DNA of 33,287 nucleotides from a virus, in the IMG/VR virus record IMGVR_UViG_3300034520_000150, positions 1-33,287 of that record; one strand, written 5' to 3'. Position numbers and translations under genes: made by a program. Positions 22,594 through 28,035 of the stretch are shown piece after piece; position 1 is the first letter of the stretch; each line of letters begins with the position of its first letter. The notes beneath the pieces were generated by a model, which did not search any database, was not told the origin of the DNA, and saw nothing but the letters and a program-made list of their open reading frames with translations.

Positions 22594-24276
22594 ATGAGTC
22601 TTAAAGAAAAGATACAAAGCTCGATACAAGAACTGCTCTATCAAAGGAGCGTACGACAACATAACAACCTTAAAGTTGACGGGTTCATAGATATAGAGTT
22701 GGTAAACAACAAGGGGAACGTCAAATATAAGCGTAGGCTTAAACAGCCTAACGCCATTACGCCAGCAGGCAAGCAGATGCTATTGGCTCACTCTGCTCAG
22801 AGCTTACTCAATATGGGGTCAGATTATTACGGTCGTCTTGCTACTATCAGTGCCCTTTATATGCGTAGACCTTCCTCTGGATACTATTCGGTTCGTGGTT
22901 CTAACAATAATCGTGACGTAACCAACTTATTATTAAATCTTGATAACCCAGAAGCCGTTACAGACGCAGATAACTATATTCCGATTTTATCGGCAGACGG
23001 TGAGAAAGTGAACGCTGCTAAGGTTGTAGGTTATGCTAACTCTGATACTAACCCTATAGCAGATGGCAAAGCAGGCGAAGCCGACTACTGCCTGCCAGAG
23101 TATGTAGCAGACGGTAAAACAGTAGCTAAACGTTGGAAATACCCAGAGGGCGTAGCAACAGGTACAATCAATGCAGTGGCTATGGCACCGTTTGCAGTTT
23201 ATGGGCATGGTTCTAAAGGTTTAGGTATTAGAAGCGCAAAATGCTTGGATAAAGTGAACTTCACTTACCAGAACTTTGCGAACTTCAGTACGGGGTTCTG
23301 CCCTCCGGGCATAGCAGGGATTACAAGCGACACCGAGGTACTTTTAAACTACAGTCAGGACGGTGTAAATCAACACAAGTACGACATCGCAACAGGCGAA
23401 ACCACAGACATAACTTCGGGTTGGCCTGGAATACCTTTCCCCAGAAACAAAGCAAGTTATAAAATTATGGATTATTGCTACGACGGTAGCAGGTATCTTT
23501 ATTTGCTGGACTTGAATAACAGTATATCCAGCACCTACAGTCCTAGTGTAACTGTTTATGACACTCAGGGTGGTGTGCTGACTTACATTACAAACTTCAC
23601 AATATATCCACCGTCGAGCTCTTATGTGAGCTACGCTTGTTTCTTACAGCATGGCAGCGATTTATATGTATCATTCCTCGAAGCAGATGGATACAATTCG
23701 GGAGGACTTGCTAAACTTACAAAGAGCGGAGCTTATTACAATAGTTATACCTCAGCAGGTACAGATTACAGTATTGTAGGTCTTACAGTGCCTGCTGGAT
23801 TAACACATAGAGATTTCGCTCTAAAGTCACTTGCTAACGGTAGATACGCACTCGTTATGTATGGGATACCTCAGAAGACGAGCACATTATCGACTGACAT
23901 AAGCGCAGGAAACTACGCTAAGAAAGCATATGTTTTCACAGACTTAAATAATGTATTCGGCTCTATCGTAGGCGTAATCGAGTGGATGACAGTTTACGGT
24001 TGCATAGTATCGACACCGTCTTTAACGGGTTTTTTATCCGTGGATTTCTATAACAATATGTATAACCAATCGCAGTCTTATGATGTGGACGGGGCAAACC
24101 AGTATGTAATAAACAACTCCAAGCCTTCAGGTATGGCAAGCCCCAACCCTAACGGTGTCTGGTGGAGCGACCTGTCTTGGAGTAGCAATGTTGTTTCTCA
24201 CGTAGAGCTTGCGACACCAATAGAAAAAGCCGAGAACGACATACTCTATGTCACGTACGGCTACAAGATGACTTAA
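22594..24276 (+). CDS. Tail fibre / receptor-binding protein candidate
   Basis: A 560-residue protein starting at 22594 after AAGGGGG. The N-terminus (DIELVNNKGNVKYKRRLKQPNAITPAGKQMLLAHSAQ) looks like a virion-attachment domain. The bulk is rich in Tyr, Ser, Asn and Gly with repeated beta-propeller or beta-helix texture (YKIMDYCYDGSRYLYLLDLNNS; GLAKLTKSGAYYNSYTSAGTDYSIVGLTVPAG). It is the last large gene before lysis functions, where receptor-binding proteins usually lie. The specific receptor is unknown. Confidence 0.65.
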   Translation: MSLKEKIQSSIQELLYQRSVRQHNNLKVDGFIDIELVNNKGNVKYKRRLKQPNAITPAGKQMLLAHSAQSLLNMGSDYYGRLATISALYMRRPSSGYYSVRGSNNNRDVTNLLLNLDNPEAVTDADNYIPILSADGEKVNAAKVVGYANSDTNPIADGKAGEADYCLPEYVADGKTVAKRWKYPEGVATGTINAVAMAPFAVYGHGSKGLGIRSAKCLDKVNFTYQNFANFSTGFCPPGIAGITSDTEVLLNYSQDGVNQHKYDIATGETTDITSGWPGIPFPRNKASYKIMDYCYDGSRYLYLLDLNNSISSTYSPSVTVYDTQGGVLTYITNFTIYPPSSSYVSYACFLQHGSDLYVSFLEADGYNSGGLAKLTKSGAYYNSYTSAGTDYSIVGLTVPAGLTHRDFALKSLANGRYALVMYGIPQKTSTLSTDISAGNYAKKAYVFTDLNNVFGSIVGVIEWMTVYGCIVSTPSLTGFLSVDFYNNMYNQSQSYDVDGANQYVINNSKPSGMASPNPNGVWWSDLSWSSNVVSHVELATPIEKAENDILYVTYGYKMT

Positions 24277-24292
24277 AAGGAGGTTTTATCTG

Positions 24293-24634
24293 ATGACTAA
24301 GAAAAAGGCAATCGTAGAAACTCAGGAAGTTCAAGAGGTACAAGAGGTACAAGAGGTACAAGAGGTACAAGAGGTACAAGAGGTACAAGAGGTACAAGAG
24401 GTACAAGAGGTACAAGAGGTACAAGAGGTACAAGAGGTACAAGAGGTACAAGCTACGCTGACAATCACTCTACCTAACAGGTCAGCACTGTGGGCAGATG
24501 CCTGCACAGCGAGTGGCTACGACAATTACATCCCTGCGGGTACATATCCCGTAGCAGAAGTTAAAAATGGCTTCACTTTAATCGAGGGCAAAGGTTGGGT
24601 ACACTGTGTACCAGACGACGAAAATCAGGCGTAG
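24293..24634 (+). CDS. Protein with QEV triplet repeat tract
   Basis: A 113-residue protein. The ribosome site AAAAGGAGG is separated from the ATG by TTTTATCTG. Residues about 11-52 are 14 tandem QEV units, followed by a compact domain (LTITLPNRSALWADACTASGYDNYIPAGTYPVAEVKNGFTLIEGKGWVHCVPDD) that looks like an SH3-type small beta domain. The repeat should form an extended or helical spacer. Neighbouring fibre and endolysin genes suggest a virion surface or accessory lysis protein. The repeat length may vary between strains in steps of three residues without breaking the frame. Confidence 0.65.
   Translation: MTKKKAIVETQEVQEVQEVQEVQEVQEVQEVQEVQEVQEVQEVQEVQEVQEVQATLTITLPNRSALWADACTASGYDNYIPAGTYPVAEVKNGFTLIEGKGWVHCVPDDENQA
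24332..24448 (+). repeat. 13 perfect copies of a 9-bp minisatellite (CAAGAGGTA)
   Basis: Thirteen identical units, preceded by one diverged unit (CAGGAAGTT) and followed by CAA. Lack of any synonymous difference between units indicates recent expansion or ongoing slippage. Confidence 0.95.
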
Positions 24635-24660
24635 GTCTTGACAAGTAAATAGATAAAAAC

Positions 24661-24691
24661 AGTGGAGGACTGCAGATTGTAGTCCTCTACT
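24661..24691 (+). terminator. Hairpin upstream of endolysin gene
   Basis: AGTGGAGGACT (24661-24671) pairs with AGTCCTCTACT (24681-24691) with one mismatch and a 9-base loop. No T-run follows, so it is more likely an mRNA stability or attenuation element than a full terminator. Confidence 0.5.
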
Positions 24692-24711
24692 TAGTAAAGG
24701 AGGTTTTATCC

Positions 24712-25710
24712 GTGAGTAACAGTAAACTTGCGACATATACACTTCTGAGTCCAAACTGCACGAAACCACGTAACGCAAAGATTGACACAATTACACCACA
24801 TTGCGTAGCTGGCAACCTGAGCATTGAGGCTACGTTAAAACTCTTTGTGCCTAAGGAGCGTCAAGCTTCATGTAATTATGCGATAGGTTCTGACGGACGC
24901 ATCGGTCTGGGGGTTGATGAGGCTAACCGTTCTTGGTGTTCTTCAAGTGCCTCCAACGACCATCGTGCAATCACAGTTGAAATTGCAAACGACGGAGGTG
25001 CACCTGACTGGCACATGAGCGACGCAGCGATTGAGGCTTTTATCCGACTATCAGTAGACATTTGTACACGTTACGGCTTTAAGGGTGTATACTACGACCC
25101 TGACAAGACCGCACCGCACAGAAATAACGGGTATATGCGTATCACGTTGCACAGATGGTTCGCTGCGAAAGACTGTCCCGGCAACTATTTTATCAGTAAA
25201 ATCCCGTACGTAGTAAATGAAATCAACAAGCGTATGACAGCTACGCAACAACCTGAACCTAAGACTACGCAAGCAGTGTTCAGCCCGTACACAGTGAGAG
25301 TTACCGCAGACAGCTTAAATATACGCTCAGGTCCGGGAACTAATCATACAGTCGTAGGAGTGATTAAAGACAAGGGCATTTACACAATCGTCGAGCAAGC
25401 CTTCGGCACAGGAGCTATTCTCTGGGGAAAGCTTAAGTCAGGAGCAGGATGGATAGCTCTTGATTACACGGTCATAGTAAATACAGATTCACCTACGCAA
25501 GCAGTGTTCAGCCCGTATCTTGTCAAGATTACGGCAGACGAACTCAACATCAGGTCAGGTCCGGGAACGAATTATAGTATCGTAGGTACAATTAAAGGTA
25601 AGGGCGTTTACACCATCGTCAAGGAGAAAACAGGCACAGGAGCGAAGCTCTGGGGTAAATTGAAGTCTGGCGTAGGCTGGATTTCACTTGACTACGCAAG
25701 AAAGATTTAA
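24712..25710 (+). CDS. Endolysin: N-acetylmuramoyl-L-alanine amidase with two SH3 domains
   Basis: A 332-residue protein starting with GTG at 24712, 8 nt from AAAGGAGG; the spacer is TTTTATCC. The N-terminal amidase_2 domain shows the zinc ligands H30 (DTITPH), H147 (RITLHRWF) and C155 (AAKDCPGNYF), with the catalytic-site K153. It should cut the amide bond between muramic acid and the stem peptide. Residues about 188-255 and 262-332 are two closely similar bacterial SH3 repeats (TADxLNIRSGPGTN...GxIKxKGxYTIV). Their starts share the DNA string CTACGCAAGCAGTGTTCAGC, which shows a recent tandem duplication. They would bind the cell wall. Confidence 0.95.
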   Translation: MSNSKLATYTLLSPNCTKPRNAKIDTITPHCVAGNLSIEATLKLFVPKERQASCNYAIGSDGRIGLGVDEANRSWCSSSASNDHRAITVEIANDGGAPDWHMSDAAIEAFIRLSVDICTRYGFKGVYYDPDKTAPHRNNGYMRITLHRWFAAKDCPGNYFISKIPYVVNEINKRMTATQQPEPKTTQAVFSPYTVRVTADSLNIRSGPGTNHTVVGVIKDKGIYTIVEQAFGTGAILWGKLKSGAGWIALDYTVIVNTDSPTQAVFSPYLVKITADELNIRSGPGTNYSIVGTIKGKGVYTIVKEKTGTGAKLWGKLKSGVGWISLDYARKI

Positions 25711-25746
25711 GGTTTTATCCGACAATTACTGGCTTCTTATATTAAC

Positions 25747-25902
25747 CACGCATTGCGTGAGTATTACGAAAGTACATACCCACGCAATGCGTGAGTGCTT
25801 ACGACAAAATAATTTTAACAAGTTTTATTCGTAGTCATCGGACTTCCTGATAAAGACACGCATTGCGTGGAAAATAATTATTGACTACACACGCAATGCG
25901 TG
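25747..25902. promoter_or_regulatory. Four-copy palindromic operator array CACGCAWTGCGTG
   Basis: The 13-bp palindrome CACGCA-W-TGCGTG occurs at 25747-25759, 25781-25793, 25857-25869 and 25890-25902, in alternating orientation of its central base (T, A, T, A). The spacings are 34, 76 and 33 bp. All four arms are perfect. The last fills the spacer of the promoter at 25881. A dimeric repressor, most simply the HTH protein encoded just downstream, should bind it. Confidence 0.85.
25821..25856. repeat. Direct repeat shared with 1721-1756 (copy 2)
   Basis: Shares AGTTTTATTCG, GTCATCGG and CTTCCTG at the same spacing as the copy at 1721, in the same orientation, 24.1 kb away. It sits inside the operator array. 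Confidence 0.5.
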
Positions 25903-25909
25903 GTATAAT
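25881..25909 (+). promoter_or_regulatory. Promoter with operator in its spacer
   Basis: TTGACT (25881-25886), exactly 17 bp, then TATAAT (25904-25909). The spacer contains the complete palindrome at 25890-25902, so a bound repressor would block RNA polymerase. The adjacent upstream AAAATAATTA could act as an UP-type element. Confidence 0.85.
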
Positions 25910-25937
25910 GTAATCAATAAATTAAGGAGGTTACGGT

Positions 25938-26321
25938 ATGATTACGATAAAAAATGCCAGAAAACAAGCAAAGCTTACACAGACGCAACTTGCAGAGAGG
26001 TACGGAATTCCAGTACGCACATTGCAAGACTGGGAATCGGGTAGAAGGACGCCACCTGAGTATGTAGTTACGCTCTTACTCAGATGTATAGAGGTAGACT
26101 TCGGCATACATTTAAAAGCTACGACAGATACAGGCACTGTGCCAAAGTACACTTTAACGTACGCAGACGATAGACCTCTTACACTTGCAGACGAAATGTA
26201 CGTGAACGTAGAGAAAGAGGCTAAGAGGATTGAGTTGATAAAGGTAGATGGTCCAACAGTAAAGACATACCGTTGCAAGTCTAACGGATTTGTATTCAAA
26301 GCAAAGCTTAACAAGGAGTGA
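25938..26321 (+). CDS. HTH transcriptional regulator, probable autorepressor
   Basis: A 127-residue protein starting after AAGGAGG. The first 50 residues form a clear XRE/antitoxin-like HTH: NARKQAKLTQTQLAERYGIPVRTLQDWESGRRTPPEYVV, with recognition helix VRTLQDWESG. The C-terminal 75 residues are beta-rich (KYTLTYADDRPLTLADEMYVNVEKEAKRIELIKVDG) and of unknown type. It lies 29 bp after a promoter whose spacer is a palindromic operator repeated three more times upstream, so it probably represses itself. It is the only candidate lysogeny regulator in this part of the element. An orphan antitoxin-like role is the alternative. Confidence 0.8.
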   Translation: MITIKNARKQAKLTQTQLAERYGIPVRTLQDWESGRRTPPEYVVTLLLRCIEVDFGIHLKATTDTGTVPKYTLTYADDRPLTLADEMYVNVEKEAKRIELIKVDGPTVKTYRCKSNGFVFKAKLNKE

Positions 26322-26327
26322 TAAATA

Positions 26328-26480
26328 GTGACGACTAATAACAGTGAAAAGAGCAAACCGCTTGGCAAAGGTGTAGGATTTCATCGTATCCGTAGGGTTA
26401 CAGGTTATTTAACAGGCGACCTTAAGTTTATGAACGACGCCAAGCGTAAAGAAGTTTCAGAGTGTGTCAAACACGCTTAA
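26328..26480 (+). CDS. Small basic protein, NrdD C-terminus-like
   Basis: A GTG start at 26328 has AAGGAG 9 nt upstream, overlapping the stop of the regulator gene, so the two are in one operon. The 50-residue product contains HRIRRVTGYLTGDLKFMNDAKRKEVSECVKH. This resembles the V-x-G-Y-L-x(4-6)-N-x-x-K-x-x-E segment at the C-terminus of anaerobic ribonucleotide reductase and of small stand-alone proteins often given that name in clostridial mobile elements. At this size it cannot be an enzyme. The role is unknown. Confidence 0.6.
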   Translation: MTTNNSEKSKPLGKGVGFHRIRRVTGYLTGDLKFMNDAKRKEVSECVKHA

Positions 26481-26486
26481 ATAATC

Positions 26487-26516
26487 AAACCTCATCGCTT
26501 TTTGATGAGGTTTTTA
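26487..26516 (+). terminator. Intrinsic terminator of regulator operon
   Basis: AACCTCATC (26488-26496) pairs with GATGAGGTT (26504-26512) and continues in T's (TTTTTAATTTTT). It separates the regulator operon from the convergent methyltransferase gene. Confidence 0.9.
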
Positions 26517-26666
26517 ATTTTTAATTTTTTATCTGTCTGAATTTGAAAATAAATTAGGCCTTGCTATTTATATGTAATGTAGTGGCGGTATGTAGGTGAG
26601 GATGTTGGAGGAGAGAAAAAGGGAGAAAGCCCTATGTGGGCGGGCTTACGAGCAAATCAGTAGCTT

Positions 26667-27695
26667 TTATCTGCTATGTCCAAAGAGCATACGCACACGC
26701 TTCCTCGTCGTCTTTATGGCTTCCTCGTCCACGTCACAAGCAATCACTTTACGCCCTCCCAACTCCAAAGCAGCTACGACCGCAGCACCTCCTCCGCACA
26801 TAATGTCACATACGACGTCGCCTTCCCTACTAGTGCGTCGTAGTATTTCTTTGACACCTTCGACGCTCTGCCCCCACGGATGAAAGCTTTTATCCGTACC
26901 GTCAGGGTCTGGCTGGGCTTCTATTAAATCGTAGACTATCTTCCCTTCGTAAGCACCTTTTACGAACCATAAAATATGCTTAACCGCCGTAGCCGCCTTA
27001 CGACTATGTATCAGAGGTGAGCCGTTGCTTTTACAGACGTAAGCGAGCGTCCAGTTATAACGTAGGTCTTTATCCGTAGACAGCTCCACAATAGCTTTGT
27101 CCAGATACGCACCACCACACATTACAAGTAGTGAGCCTCCCTCAACCAAGATACGACCAGCAACCGAAGCTATGTGACTGTACAGTGTTTCTACGGATTG
27201 GCGGTCATAAGGCGGGTCAACCAGTACCACATCAACCGAACTGTCTTTTATCTGGGGCAAGCCTGTCCTGACATCGCCCACAAAAACGTCTACATCATCC
27301 TCTGTCACCGTAATGGCGGGGTTTTTATTTGCCTTCGTACGCTCCTTATACAGAAGACGCTGGCAGTATCTTGGCGACCTACTCCCTCTCTCCATCATCT
27401 TATCAAGTACACCCGGAGACTTAATTGTACGAAGTGACCTCTCTGATAAACCTATAAGTATGTCTGGATTATCCCGTAAATAAGGGTGTTTCGTCCAATC
27501 CTCCGCACCTGTGTCCACCTGTCCATTTTGGACAGTTTTGTCTGCTAAATCCCGCCGTACAGAGCCGACCGTCGTAGGTGATACACCCAACATCTTAGCA
27601 ATCTGTCTATCAGACAATTCGGGAGCAACCCGCAATTTCTCGGCAATCTGACGTCTTTTCTCACTTTGCGTAGGCGGTTTTATCTGCTTACGCAC
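26667..27695 (-). CDS. HTH-fused DNA methyltransferase (DPPY type)
   Basis: A 342-residue protein with a GTG start after GGAGGTGATAAA on the minus strand. Residues 10-50 form a HTH (RRQIAEKLRVAPELSDRQIAKMLGVSPTTV). A linker follows, then motif IV DPPY (160-163) in SVDVVLVDPPY, and then a motif I-like glycine-rich loop DIMCGGGAAVVAALELGGRKVIACDVD near 297-323. The catalytic-before-SAM-binding order and DPPY indicate an amino methyltransferase (N6-adenine or N4-cytosine) of the permuted beta-like class. No restriction gene is adjacent, so it is solitary and may protect phage DNA or regulate genes through the HTH. Target sequence unknown. GATC is an unlikely target here, because the element has none. 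Confidence 0.85.
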   Translation of the reverse strand: MRKQIKPPTQSEKRRQIAEKLRVAPELSDRQIAKMLGVSPTTVGSVRRDLADKTVQNGQVDTGAEDWTKHPYLRDNPDILIGLSERSLRTIKSPGVLDKMMERGSRSPRYCQRLLYKERTKANKNPAITVTEDDVDVFVGDVRTGLPQIKDSSVDVVLVDPPYDRQSVETLYSHIASVAGRILVEGGSLLVMCGGAYLDKAIVELSTDKDLRYNWTLAYVCKSNGSPLIHSRKAATAVKHILWFVKGAYEGKIVYDLIEAQPDPDGTDKSFHPWGQSVEGVKEILRRTSREGDVVCDIMCGGGAAVVAALELGGRKVIACDVDEEAIKTTRKRVRMLFGHSR

Positions 27696-27818
27696 TTTAT
27701 CACCTCCTCATTTTATATGTAAGCCGATTAAGATTTTATCATAAATCAGATTATAAATAAACAACAAAGGTGTGCCTCTCCAAATATGTATCAAAAGTGG
27801 AAGATGGAGGTCACCAAG

Positions 27819-27932
27819 ATGGATAAGAAAAGAGACAGGTTTATAGCACATTTAGCACAGATGATTGAGAAGTACGGTAATGAAGTACTAAACGAAATAG
27901 AAAATAAAAAAGTTGAGGATGAAGACAATTAA
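27819..27932 (+). CDS. Small acidic helical protein, 37 residues
   Basis: ATG at 27819 has GGAGGT at good distance. An in-frame ATG at 27786 would add 11 residues but lacks a clear ribosome site. The product (RDRFIAHLAQMIEKYGNEVLNEIENKK...) is a single amphipathic helix with an acidic end. It lies between the divergent methyltransferase gene and the integrase and is followed by a terminator. Such short genes beside integrases are sometimes excision factors, but nothing in the sequence proves this. Confidence 0.5.
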   Translation: MDKKRDRFIAHLAQMIEKYGNEVLNEIENKKVEDEDN

Positions 27933-27952
27933 AAATTGAACGTTTTATCAGG

Positions 27953-27979
27953 ACTACCCATGATGGGTAGTTCTTTTTT
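27953..27979 (+). terminator. Intrinsic terminator upstream of integrase
   Basis: ACTACCCA (27953-27960) pairs with TGGGTAGT (27964-27971) around TGA, followed by TCTTTTTTAT. It insulates the integrase from the preceding small gene. Confidence 0.85.
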
Positions 27980-28000
27980 ATATCCACAATGGCGGTGCTT

Positions 28001-28016
28001 ATGGTATAATTACCAT
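28001..28016 (+). promoter_or_regulatory. Integrase promoter -10 inside a perfect dyad
   Basis: ATGGTA-TAAT-TACCAT is a perfect dyad with 6-bp arms, and the TATAAT (28005-28010) of the integrase promoter lies within it, 26 bp before the start codon. No strong -35 box is visible. Binding of a repressor here would keep the integrase silent in the lysogen. Confidence 0.55.
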
Positions 28017-28035
28017 ACGAAGGACGGTGATAACA

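Noticed and set aside
24251-24451. Leftward LYL-repeat frame opposite the QEV tract
   Set aside because: A direct consequence of the 9-bp repeat being open in several frames. The + frame has the ribosome site and a folded C-terminal domain.
22594-24634. Diversity-generating retroelement near the fibre gene
   Set aside because: No reverse transcriptase, no template/variable repeat pair. The repeat in 24293 is a simple minisatellite.
25747-25902. Repeats in the operator region as a CRISPR array
   Set aside because: Units are 13-bp palindromes at irregular spacing (34, 76, 33) with no spacer structure and no cas genes.
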